Assembly: GCA_905373705.1 (NCBI GenBank)
Contig: CAJPUA010000028.1
Coordinates: forward strand, 1-8,589
Direction of reading: 5' to 3'
Origin: an uncultured Schwartzia sp.
GTDB lineage: Bacteria > Bacillota > Negativicutes > Selenomonadales > Selenomonadaceae
DNA length: 8,589 bases
Below, one piece after another: positions 1-5,976 of this stretch. Made by a program: the position numbers and the translations under genes. Numbering within the stretch: position 1 is the stretch's first letter; every line of letters begins with the position of its first letter. Under the pieces are notes generated by a model. The model was given only the letters and a program-made list of their open reading frames with translations. It had not been told where the DNA came from and ran no database searches.

Positions 1-1
1 G

Positions 2-130
2 GGGATAGACAAGCTGCGGCCGCGGGTGGAGATTGCGATAACGCCGCTGCCTGTAGACGAGGCGCTGGACCCGTATGTTGTGAGGCAAATCAAACAAGGA
101 AGATATGGCGCAGATCCGCTGGTTATCTGA
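2..130 (+). CDS. C-terminal end of an unrecognised phage protein (5' truncated)
   Basis: An open frame enters from the left edge and stops at TGA 128-130, giving 42 residues that end in RYGADPLVI. The tail is rich in charged residues, contains VVRQIKQGRYG, and reads like real protein. A second frame is also open through this stretch (to TGA 145-147), but its translation is rich in Cys, Gly, Arg and Trp and looks non-coding. I do not recognise the family. By position, just upstream of a helicase-methyltransferase, it is probably an early or DNA-metabolism phage gene. The gene behind starts 45 bases after this stop, on the same strand, so the two are probably co-transcribed. The start and most of the protein lie outside the window. 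Confidence 0.55.
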   Translation, partial: GIDKLRPRVEIAITPLPVDEALDPYVVRQIKQGRYGADPLVI

Positions 131-209
131 ACATATGGAAAGGATGAACGAAGAAATTAAGGAGACGGGGGACTATGAAAACAGATTACATCGAATTTTT
201 GAAATCTAA
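105..209 (+). CDS. Possible 34-residue overlapping mini-ORF
   Basis: ATG at 105 is preceded by AAGGA at 96-100, and the frame runs to TAA 207-209. The product begins MAQIRWLSEHMERMNEEIK and looks like a short, strongly charged helix. It overlaps the end of the preceding gene by 26 bases and the start of the helicase-methyltransferase by 35 bases. It could be a tiny phage protein, or a translational coupler that hands ribosomes to the ATG at 175. It could equally be chance, since 34 codons between two genes is not rare. No family is recognised. Confidence 0.22.
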   Translation: MAQIRWLSEHMERMNEEIKETGDYENRLHRIFEI

Positions 210-2679
210 GATGGTCATTGCACCGAAAAGCGGAATTGGCATCGATAAAGGGGAAATCAGCGACGTGTTGAAGCCGCACCAGAGGGATATTGTCATGTGG
301 GCGGTGCAGGGCGGGCGTCGGGCAATCTTCGCCGCGTTTGGGCTCGGTAAGACAATTATGCAGCTTGAATGGTGCCGACTTATTCACGCACATAAGGGCG
401 GGAAAATGCTGATTGTCTGCCCGCTGGGCGTTAAACAGGAGTTTATGCGCGATGCCGAAAAACTCCTCAAGATGGACGCGCCTATCTACGTCCGGAACAT
501 GGAGGAGGTAGACGCTGCGCCGGGTTGGCTTGTCATCACCAACTATGAGCGCGTACGTGATGGGGATATTCGTCCGGAAGCATTCACGGGCACGAGCCTC
601 GACGAGGCGGCTGTACTGCGCTCATTTGGGAGCAAGACCTATCAGACATTCCTCGATAAGTTCCGGGGCGTCTCGTACAAGCTCGTATCGACGGCGACAC
701 CATCGCCGAACAAGTACAAGGAGCTGATCCACTATGCAGGCTATCTGGAGATCATGGATACGGGACAGGCACTCACCAGATTTTTTAAGCGGGACAGTAC
801 CAAAGCGAACAACCTGACTCTCTATCCGCACAAGGAAAAAGAATTCTGGCTCTGGCTCTCCACATGGGCGCTCTTTATCCAGAAGCCTTCCGACCTCGGG
901 TATGACGATACCGGCTACGATCTGCCCGAACTCGAGGTTCGCTATCACAAGCTCGGCCGGCCGACAGAGTTGACCGAAGAGAAGGACGGACAGATCAAGA
1001 TGTTCCAGGACGCGGCGCAGGGCCTCAAAGAAGCCGCACGCGAAAAGCGGGAGAGTATTGACATCCGCATGGCGGAGGCAAAACGAATCATCGATGGCTC
1101 ACCGGAAGATCATTTCATCATCTGGCACGACCTCGAGGCGGAGCGCCGCGCAATCAAAAAGGCACTGCCGGAGGCGCGGGAAATCTACGGATCACAAGAC
1201 ATGGACGTACGCGAACGAAACACGATCGACTTCTCTGACGGCAAATTCCGCATCCTTGCGACGAAAAAAGAGCTCTCGGGGAGCGGCTGCAACTTTCAGC
1301 GGCATTGTCATCGCATGATTTTTCTCGGAATTGACTATGAGTTCAACGATTTTATCCAAGCGATTCACCGCTGTCACAGGTTTTTGCAGCCGCATAAGGT
1401 CATTGTGGACATCATCTACATGGACAGCGAGCAGGAAATTCTCAAAGTATTGCGGCACAAATGGACGCAATACAACGAATTGACACAAAAGATGGAAGAT
1501 ATCATCAAAAAATATGGCCTTGGCGGTGCGAACGCAGCACAGGAGATGGGCCGTAGCATAGGAGTTGAGCGTGTGGAAGTAAAAGGCGATGGCTGGACGG
1601 CCATACATAACGACTGCATTGAGGAAACAAAGAAGATGGCGGAAAACTCCGTAGATGAAATTGTCACGTCGATTCCGTTTTCCAATCATTACGAATACAC
1701 GGCAAGTTATAACGATTTCGGGCACAACGAGGACACGGCACGATTCTTTGAGCAGATGGATTATCTAAGTCCTGAGCTTCTGCGCATATTAAAGCCCGGG
1801 CGGGTATTCGCTTGCCATGTCAAAGACCGCGTACTTTTTGGAAATGCCACAGGGACGGGGATGCCGACCATTGAGCCGTTCCATGCGCTCTGCATCGAGC
1901 ACTACATGGGGCACGGTTTTCAATATTTCGGCATGATCACCGTTGTGACCGACGTCGTGCGCGAGAACAATCAGACCTACCGCCTCGGCTGGACGGAGCA
2001 GTGCAAGGATGGAAGCAAGATGGGCGTCGGGTGCCCTGAGTACATCCTGTTGTTCCGAAAGCTCCCCACGGATACCTCCAAGGCGTACGCAGATGATCCG
2101 GTCAAAAAGAGCAAGGCAGACTATACGCGCGGGCGGTGGCAGATCGATGCCCACGGGTACTGGCGCAGCAGCGGCGACCGCCCGCTCACGAAAGAGGAGG
2201 TTATGAGCTTCCCCGTGACCGACCTTCAGCGCGTCTATCGCAAATACAGCCGCGAGAGTGTCTATAACTATGAGGAGCATGTCGCGATGGCGGAACGCCT
2301 TGACAAGGACAAGAAACTGCCCGCCACCTTTATGGTCGTTGCGCCCGGCAGTTGGACGGATGAAGTCTGGGACGATATCAACCGCATGCGGACCATGAAC
2401 ACTCTGCAGGCGCAGAAGGGCAAACAGCTCCATGTATGCCCCCTGCAATTTGATATTGTCGATCGCCTGATCGAGCGGTACAGCAATGTGGGAGACCTCA
2501 TCTTTGACCCGTTCGGCGGCCTGATGACCGTACCGCTCTGCGCGCTGAAACTTGGGCGGCGCGGTATGGCAACGGAGCTTAATGCGGACTATTTCCGCGA
2601 TGGTGTGGGCTATCTGAAAGCGGAGGAAGAAAAGCAGGCAGCTCCGACACTGTTTGACTTCCTTGTTGGCGCGTGTTGA
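175..2679 (+). CDS. SF2/SNF2-like helicase fused to a beta-class N4/N6 DNA methyltransferase
   Basis: This 834-residue protein has two enzymes in one chain. Residues about 30-430 form a superfamily 2 helicase/translocase: PHQ at 34-36, Walker A FGLGKT 55-60, Walker B-like SLDEAA 141-146 (DEAA rather than DEAH), motif III STATPSPN 172-179, motif V SGSGCNFQ 368-375, motif VI QAIHRCHRF 395-403. Residues about 470-815 form a PF01555-type methyltransferase. Its catalytic motif IV is TSIPFS 498-503 and its AdoMet-binding motif I is DPFGGLMT 778-785, so the order is IV then I (beta class). Signature-like blocks include NNQTYRLGWTEQC (598-610) and HVCPLQF (753-759). The C-terminus carries PTLFDF. ATG 175 has AAGGAG at 159-164, 10 bases upstream. 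Related phage proteins are usually annotated as DNA methylase. The helicase half probably moves along DNA and presents sites for base methylation. No nuclease domain is visible, so this is not a complete restriction system. Modified base and target are unknown. Confidence 0.88.
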   Translation: MKTDYIEFLKSKMVIAPKSGIGIDKGEISDVLKPHQRDIVMWAVQGGRRAIFAAFGLGKTIMQLEWCRLIHAHKGGKMLIVCPLGVKQEFMRDAEKLLKMDAPIYVRNMEEVDAAPGWLVITNYERVRDGDIRPEAFTGTSLDEAAVLRSFGSKTYQTFLDKFRGVSYKLVSTATPSPNKYKELIHYAGYLEIMDTGQALTRFFKRDSTKANNLTLYPHKEKEFWLWLSTWALFIQKPSDLGYDDTGYDLPELEVRYHKLGRPTELTEEKDGQIKMFQDAAQGLKEAAREKRESIDIRMAEAKRIIDGSPEDHFIIWHDLEAERRAIKKALPEAREIYGSQDMDVRERNTIDFSDGKFRILATKKELSGSGCNFQRHCHRMIFLGIDYEFNDFIQAIHRCHRFLQPHKVIVDIIYMDSEQEILKVLRHKWTQYNELTQKMEDIIKKYGLGGANAAQEMGRSIGVERVEVKGDGWTAIHNDCIEETKKMAENSVDEIVTSIPFSNHYEYTASYNDFGHNEDTARFFEQMDYLSPELLRILKPGRVFACHVKDRVLFGNATGTGMPTIEPFHALCIEHYMGHGFQYFGMITVVTDVVRENNQTYRLGWTEQCKDGSKMGVGCPEYILLFRKLPTDTSKAYADDPVKKSKADYTRGRWQIDAHGYWRSSGDRPLTKEEVMSFPVTDLQRVYRKYSRESVYNYEEHVAMAERLDKDKKLPATFMVVAPGSWTDEVWDDINRMRTMNTLQAQKGKQLHVCPLQFDIVDRLIERYSNVGDLIFDPFGGLMTVPLCALKLGRRGMATELNADYFRDGVGYLKAEEEKQAAPTLFDFLVGAC

Positions 2680-2715
2680 CTATTTTCTGATTTTGAATAA
2701 TAAGGGGGCTATAAC

Positions 2716-3207
2716 GTGGATCACGGCGACTACATCAAGGAGACGAAGCGAATATTGCGGAACTACAACAAGATGAAGGTCGCCGTGGTCAATTTGGCGG
2801 AAGAAATTGAGGCGCTGGAGACAGAGCTACAGAGCGAATCTGTCGCGATTGCGCGGTATGGGGACGAGCCGCAGGGCGGAACGTCGGAATTGAACGCGAC
2901 CGAAGCGGCGGCGAATCGTCGGATAAAGACGGGGGAACGCTTGACCATGTTCCGGCAACGCAAAGATGGGATAGAGCGGACGCTGCGCGCCGTTGACCGG
3001 GCGTTGGAGTGTCTGAGCGATGAGGATGAGCGGCTGATTCGCGGGCGGTACATTGACGGGTACGCTTGGTGGCAAGTGGCGCAGAAGCTATGTTATACGG
3101 AAAAGTGGTGCAGGGATAAAGGCGGCAAGGTGCTGGATGATGTGGCGTTGATGGTGTTCGGTGTGGATGAGCGTCCGAAACAGATGAGAATAAGCTTCGC
3201 TTTTTAA
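2716..3207 (+). CDS. Sigma-70 region 4-like late transcription regulator (ArpU/RinA type)
   Basis: This is a 163-residue protein. Residues about 5-45 and 70-100 are charged and helical with coiled-coil character. Residues 99-145 (CLSDEDERLIRGRYIDGYAW, then WQVAQKLCYTEKWCRD) form a helix-turn-helix like sigma factor region 4: an acidic L-x-x-x-E-R-x-L-I-x-x-R-Y lead, then two helices around a turn. Small proteins of this kind placed just before the terminase genes in Firmicutes phages (ArpU, RinA) activate late genes; transfer of that role here is inferred. The start is GTG 2716 with AAGGGGG at 2702-2708, 7 bases upstream. It lies 36 bases after the helicase-methyltransferase stop. The repeat-bearing promoter directly behind it (3236-3307) is its likely target and may be bound by this protein. 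The last residues (RPKQMRISFAF) are not part of the helix-turn-helix. Confidence 0.75.
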   Translation: MDHGDYIKETKRILRNYNKMKVAVVNLAEEIEALETELQSESVAIARYGDEPQGGTSELNATEAAANRRIKTGERLTMFRQRKDGIERTLRAVDRALECLSDEDERLIRGRYIDGYAWWQVAQKLCYTEKWCRDKGGKVLDDVALMVFGVDERPKQMRISFAF

Positions 3208-3235
3208 GTGTAGCCTGTGAATAACTCAAACGGCG

Positions 3236-3281
3236 TTTTAACATACATTTTAACGGGCATTTTGTTCCGTTTTTGTTCCGT
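3236..3281 (+). repeat. Phased array of four T-led 11-12 bp direct repeats (candidate activator operator)
   Basis: Four units follow each other without gaps: TTTTAACATACA (3236-3247), TTTTAACGGGCA (3248-3259), TTTTGTTCCGT (3260-3270) and TTTTGTTCCGT (3271-3281), then a further T run at 3281-3286. The last two units are identical. The period is about one helical turn, so the T-tracts face the same side of DNA and could bend it. The array ends 20 bases before the -10 box, covering the place where a -35 element would be. It is probably the binding site of an activator, most simply the regulator encoded immediately upstream. Confidence 0.6.
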
Positions 3282-3298
3282 TTTTTCGCTGGGAAATG

Positions 3299-3307
3299 TG
3301 GTATGAT
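3299..3307 (+). promoter_or_regulatory. Extended -10 promoter of the late/packaging operon
   Basis: TGG followed by TATGAT (3302-3307) matches the extended -10 form TGnTATAAT with one mismatch. At 17-base spacing the -35 position (3279-3284) reads CGTTTT, which is not a consensus box. A weak -35 behind an activator-type repeat array fits a regulated promoter. Transcription would begin near 3314, giving a leader of about 100 bases before the ATG at 3415. No other promoter of similar quality is seen before the packaging genes. Confidence 0.55.
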
Positions 3308-3313
3308 TGTAGC

Positions 3314-3389
3314 GTAAGAAATTGTATACGGGCACAGGGGCAAGCTGAGGCGACGCCCCGGAGGACACTGCTGCGGCGGTGTCCTTTTT
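3314..3389 (+). ncRNA. Candidate leader RNA or small RNA of about 76 nt with two hairpins
   Basis: The stretch runs from the predicted start site to a T-run after a terminator-like hairpin. The first hairpin is GGGGC (3337-3341) with GCCCC (3355-3359) around a 13-base loop. The second is the terminator at 3363-3384. The region has no convincing reading frame. It could be an attenuator in the 5' leader of the methyltransferase/terminase operon, or a free-standing phage small RNA made from the same promoter. The two-hairpin plan ending in a terminator, in a phage, recalls published phage-associated motifs such as skipping-rope RNA, but no consensus match could be tested. Confidence 0.4.
3363..3389 (+). 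terminator. Intrinsic terminator-like hairpin in the late leader
   Basis: GGACACTGC (3363-3371) pairs with GCGGTGTCC (3376-3384) through 9 base pairs, one of them a T-G wobble, around the tetraloop TGCG, and is followed at once by TTTTT (3385-3389). It lies between the likely promoter and the next start codon with no gene in between. Unless it is bypassed, it should stop much of the operon's transcription, which points to antitermination, attenuation or a short separate transcript. Confidence 0.7.
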
Positions 3390-3414
3390 GTATGTGCGCG
3401 AGGGAGGTGTATCA

Positions 3415-4773
3415 ATGGAGGTACAAGTTCACTGTGCTTATACGGAAGTCATTGATCCGGCGCTATTGACGCCAAATCCGCGCAATCCGAACCATCATCC
3501 GAAGAAGCAGATTGAACTTCTGGCGAAGATTATTCAAAGCCAAGGTTGGCGTGCGCCGGTCACGGTATCAAATCGCTCTGGCTTCGTTGTCCGCGGACAT
3601 GGGCGTTTGCAAGCGGCTCTCTTGCTTGGCTGTAAGGTCCCTATTGATCGGCAAGAGTATGCTTCGGACGCTGAAGAATGGGCCGATCTCATCGCAGACA
3701 ACCGCATTGCCGAGCTGGCGGAGATTGATAATGACGAACTGGCCGGGTTGCTCCATGAGTTGGATGGTATGGATTTTGATACTGATTTGACCGGCTACAC
3801 TGGGAAACAGTTGGATAATATCCTGGCGGATATTCGGCAGGAAACGGTGAAAGACGATGGCTTTGACGCTGTAGCCGCAGCTGAGGAAGCGGTTAAAGCA
3901 CCGCGATCATCTTATGGCGAGGTGTGGCGCTTGGGACGGCATCGGCTGATGTGCGGTGACGCTACAAAGCCGGAAGATATGAGGCGGTTGATGGATGGCC
4001 AAAAGGCCGCAGTCATATTTACCGATCCACCCTACAATGTCAATTATCATGGGGATACCAAGGATAAGATGACAATCAAAAACGACAATATGTCGGCATC
4101 TCAGTTTCAATCATTTCTCACAGTAGCTTTTTCATGCCTGTATTCGTCGGCTCGTCCCGGCGCGGCGATCTATATTTGTCACGCTGATAGTGCAGGAAAC
4201 GAGTTTCGCGAGGCTATGACCGCGGCAGGCTGGACATTGAAACAATGCCTGATCTGGGTTAAAAATCAGTTTGTCATAGGGCGGCAGGACTACCAGTGGC
4301 AGCATGAGCCTATTCTTTATGGCTGGCGCCCCGATGGCTCCCATGCATTTTATGGCGGGCGGCGGCAGGGAACTATTTGGGAAGATTCGCCGATCACGAT
4401 TAGGCCTGACGGGGATACGCAGCTTATCTGCGTTACTATTGGAACTGAACAAGTGGTTATTCGGGCGAAAGCGGCTGAGGTTGTATCACAGGAAACCGAT
4501 GCGCTTATGACGACGTGGCGGTTTGAGAAACCCATTCGGAATGGCGACCACCCAACGATGAAGCCCATTCCCCTCTGCGCCCGCGCGATACAGAACAGTA
4601 GCAAACCAGAAGAGATTGTTTTGGACAGCTTTGGCGGCAGTGGGTCAACACTCATGGCCGCCGAGCAGACTGGGCGCAGTTGTTACACGATGGAGATTGA
4701 TCCGATTTACGCCGACGTTATTCTCCGGCGCTGGGAAGCATTCACGGGACAAACGGCGGAAAAACTCTCATAA
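3415..4773 (+). CDS. ParB-like domain fused to a beta-class N4/N6-adenine DNA methyltransferase
   Basis: This is a 452-residue protein. Residues 10-140 are a ParB/Srx-type N-terminal domain: an IDPALLTPNPRNPN lead, the box VRGHGRLQAA at 59-68, and ADNRIAE at 94-100. Residues about 165-445 are a PF01555 DNA methyltransferase with catalytic motif IV DPPY 204-207, HPTMKP 379-384 and the AdoMet loop DSFGGSGST 404-412. Motif IV precedes motif I, so it is beta class, and DPPY most often goes with N6-adenine methylation. The middle (about 215-375) probably reads the target. The start is ATG 3415 with GGAGG at 3403-3407, 7 bases upstream. A GTG in the same frame at 3379 was set aside because it lies inside the terminator hairpin and has no ribosome site. 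Proteins of this fusion type are common next to phage terminases, where they modify phage DNA; the ParB part may help DNA binding. No partner endonuclease is seen. Confidence 0.9.
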   Translation: MEVQVHCAYTEVIDPALLTPNPRNPNHHPKKQIELLAKIIQSQGWRAPVTVSNRSGFVVRGHGRLQAALLLGCKVPIDRQEYASDAEEWADLIADNRIAELAEIDNDELAGLLHELDGMDFDTDLTGYTGKQLDNILADIRQETVKDDGFDAVAAAEEAVKAPRSSYGEVWRLGRHRLMCGDATKPEDMRRLMDGQKAAVIFTDPPYNVNYHGDTKDKMTIKNDNMSASQFQSFLTVAFSCLYSSARPGAAIYICHADSAGNEFREAMTAAGWTLKQCLIWVKNQFVIGRQDYQWQHEPILYGWRPDGSHAFYGGRRQGTIWEDSPITIRPDGDTQLICVTIGTEQVVIRAKAAEVVSQETDALMTTWRFEKPIRNGDHPTMKPIPLCARAIQNSSKPEEIVLDSFGGSGSTLMAAEQTGRSCYTMEIDPIYADVILRRWEAFTGQTAEKLS

Positions 4774-4874
4774 AAAGCAAAAGACAGGCGCTTTCACGCC
4801 TGCCGACGAACTGGGCGAGGTTGGCAGAACAACACTACTGGCCGTAGGGAACGACTGCCTTCCTCGTACACATG
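4774..4874 (+). other. Non-coding gap with several possible RNA hairpins
   Basis: No convincing gene lies here. CAGGCG (4785-4790) pairs with CGCCTG (4797-4802) without a T-run, so it is a weak terminator at best. GGCAG (4823-4827) can pair with CTGCC (4855-4859), enclosing a smaller hairpin CTAC/GTAG (4835-4838 with 4844-4847). An alternative stem, TGCCGAC (4801-4807) with GTTGGCA (4820-4826), would exclude both. It is probably an untranslated stretch between cistrons of one operon. Whether it folds into a working RNA is open. Confidence 0.35.
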
Positions 4875-4908
4875 TTCGCTAATCTCTATTATATAGGAGG
4901 TTAGCGAA
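4875..4908 (+). promoter_or_regulatory. 13-bp hairpin that buries the ribosome binding site of the next gene
   Basis: Bases 4875-4887 (TTCGCTAATCTCT) pair with 4896-4908 (GGAGGTTAGCGAA) without interruption: 11 Watson-Crick and 2 G-T pairs around the 8-base loop ATTATATA. The right arm contains GGAGG, five of the six bases of the Shine-Dalgarno AGGAGG (4895-4900), for the TTG start at 4910. In RNA this should strongly limit ribosome entry unless opened. As DNA, the 8-base perfect dyad TTCGCTAA/TTAGCGAA could also be a protein-binding site. Only three T bases follow, so it is a poor terminator. Confidence 0.65.
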
Positions 4909-4909
4909 T

Positions 4910-5137
4910 TTGACCAGGGGGAAATTTACTATTCCGAAAAACCAAGAGGAACTTTTGGCCGCTTATGAAGCGGAGAAGGAGGCGAACATACGCGGGGCAA
5001 GGGATAAGTATAGAAAAATCGTGCAGGCGGGGATATCGAAGTGGATTCAAGATTTTCAGCAAGGGCGCATCGTTATCAATTCAGTGTCCGATCTCAGGCA
5101 GCTCATTGAGATGGACTTGTCACTGCAAAAGGAATAG
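4910..5137 (+). CDS. Small hypothetical protein upstream of the terminase
   Basis: This is a 75-residue hydrophilic protein starting at TTG 4910, with AGGAGG at 4895-4900, 9 bases upstream. The frame is closed by TAA at 4880-4882, so no longer start exists. Residues 11-40 are likely helical and charged. The C-terminal part, with INSVSDLRQLIEMDLSLQKE at 56-75, resembles endings I associate with small phage proteins encoded just before small terminase genes. There is no signal peptide, membrane segment or catalytic motif. It may be an accessory packaging protein or a DNA-binding helper, but its function is unknown. Its translation is probably held down by the hairpin at 4875-4908. The terminase small subunit gene starts 35 bases downstream. 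Confidence 0.75.
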   Translation: MTRGKFTIPKNQEELLAAYEAEKEANIRGARDKYRKIVQAGISKWIQDFQQGRIVINSVSDLRQLIEMDLSLQKE

Positions 5138-5172
5138 CGGCGAGAACGATAAGGACGGTGGTGAGCATGTAG

Positions 5173-5976
5173 ATGGCGAAGCGTAGCGAGAACCGAAATA
5201 AGGCGTATGAAATATGGAGAGGCTATAAAGGCGATATCAGCTTAAAGGAGATTGCGGAGCGGGTTGGCGTCTCCGATGGTCTGATTCGCAAGTGGAAATC
5301 ACAGGATAAATGGTCGCTGGATGGTAACATTGGTAACGGTAACATGGGTAACATTACCAAAAAAACAGGCGCACCTTACGGTAACAAAAACGCCGTCGGG
5401 CACGGTGCACCGAAAGGAAATAAGAATGCGGCGCGGCCTCATCGGCCTGATGGTTACCGGCGTAATACTAACGGCGTCAAGACCGGCGAATACCAGACCA
5501 TTTGGCTGGATACGATGGATGAAAAAGAAAGAGCCCTCTTTGAGGCGATTGATACCAGCCCGATAGCACAGATTGACGAGGATATCCGACTGCTGACGTA
5601 TCGGGAGCGGCGTATGTTGACGTATCTCAACGAGCTAAAGAAGCAAAAGGACTTAGCGGAAAAAGAGGACGCCTATAAGGTTCGTGGCGTGCCTGCTATC
5701 GTTGAGATTTACGACGAGGTGACAGGAGAAACACGTCAGGAAAAAATCACAGAAGAGAGAAAAGTGCTGGTGGGGCAAACCATCCGCACGAAGTTGCTTT
5801 TAGATAAGATCCTTCACATTGAAGAGGCTCTGACCCGGGTGCAGGAGAAGAAAATTCGGGCGATTGAAGCGAAGCACCGTATCATGAAAGAACCCTATGA
5901 GACGGGCGGCAGCGCAGAGGCGGCGGTTCATATCATCAACGATATACCGAAGCCGGAGGATGGTGATCATTCGTGA
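5173..5976 (+). CDS. terS: Phage terminase small subunit
   Basis: This 267-residue protein recognises phage DNA for packaging and regulates the large subunit. Residues 21-44 (DISLKEIAERVGVSDGLIRK, then WKSQ) form the N-terminal helix-turn-helix typical of PBSX/SPP1-type small terminases. Residues 51-105 are a Gly/Asn/Lys-rich linker with repeated GN and GNKNA units (GAPYGNKNAVGHGAPKGNKNA region). Residues about 110-240 are largely helical and charged and probably form the oligomerisation core. The tail is acidic. ATG 5173 is preceded by a weak GGTGGTGAG (5157-5165); coupling to the gene 35 bases upstream may help. The stop overlaps the large subunit start by 4 bases (GTGA), a usual sign of coupled translation. 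The linker codes for an iterated GGTAAC hexamer (see repeat). Confidence 0.9.
   Translation: MAKRSENRNKAYEIWRGYKGDISLKEIAERVGVSDGLIRKWKSQDKWSLDGNIGNGNMGNITKKTGAPYGNKNAVGHGAPKGNKNAARPHRPDGYRRNTNGVKTGEYQTIWLDTMDEKERALFEAIDTSPIAQIDEDIRLLTYRERRMLTYLNELKKQKDLAEKEDAYKVRGVPAIVEIYDEVTGETRQEKITEERKVLVGQTIRTKLLLDKILHIEEALTRVQEKKIRAIEAKHRIMKEPYETGGSAEAAVHIINDIPKPEDGDHS
5323..5385 (+). repeat. Iterated GGTAAC hexamer in the small terminase gene
   Basis: GGTAAC occurs at 5323-5328, 5332-5337, 5338-5343, 5347-5352 and 5380-5385, all in the Gly-Asn codon phase of the linker. An inverse copy, GTTACC, is at 5453-5458. In several headful phages the packaging (pac) site lies inside the small terminase gene, so this cluster is a candidate recognition site. 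The simpler explanation is a Gly-Asn-rich protein linker written with the same codons each time. Confidence 0.5.

Noticed and set aside
1789..2448. A 219-codon reverse-strand frame inside the helicase-methyltransferase
   Set aside because: The forward product here carries conserved methyltransferase blocks. The reverse product looks like a shadow and has no ribosome site of its own that I could support.
3379..3414. GTG at 3379 as the start of the ParB-methyltransferase
   Set aside because: It sits in the 3' arm of the terminator hairpin without a ribosome site, whereas ATG 3415 has GGAGG at 3403-3407 with 7-base spacing.
4785..4802. CAGGCG/CGCCTG hairpin as a terminator after the ParB-methyltransferase
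   Set aside because: The stem has only 6 pairs and no T-run follows it, and the genes behind appear to belong to the same operon.
4616..4882. An 88-codon forward frame running from the ParB-methyltransferase end into the gap
   Set aside because: Most of it overlaps the motif I region of the real gene in another frame. The part in the gap coincides with RNA-like inverted repeats and has no recognisable protein pattern.
4867..4895. A possible promoter, TACACA with TATATA at 17-base spacing
   Set aside because: The start of transcription would fall near 4902, after the Shine-Dalgarno at 4895-4900, leaving the next gene without a ribosome site. The A/T run is better explained as the hairpin loop.
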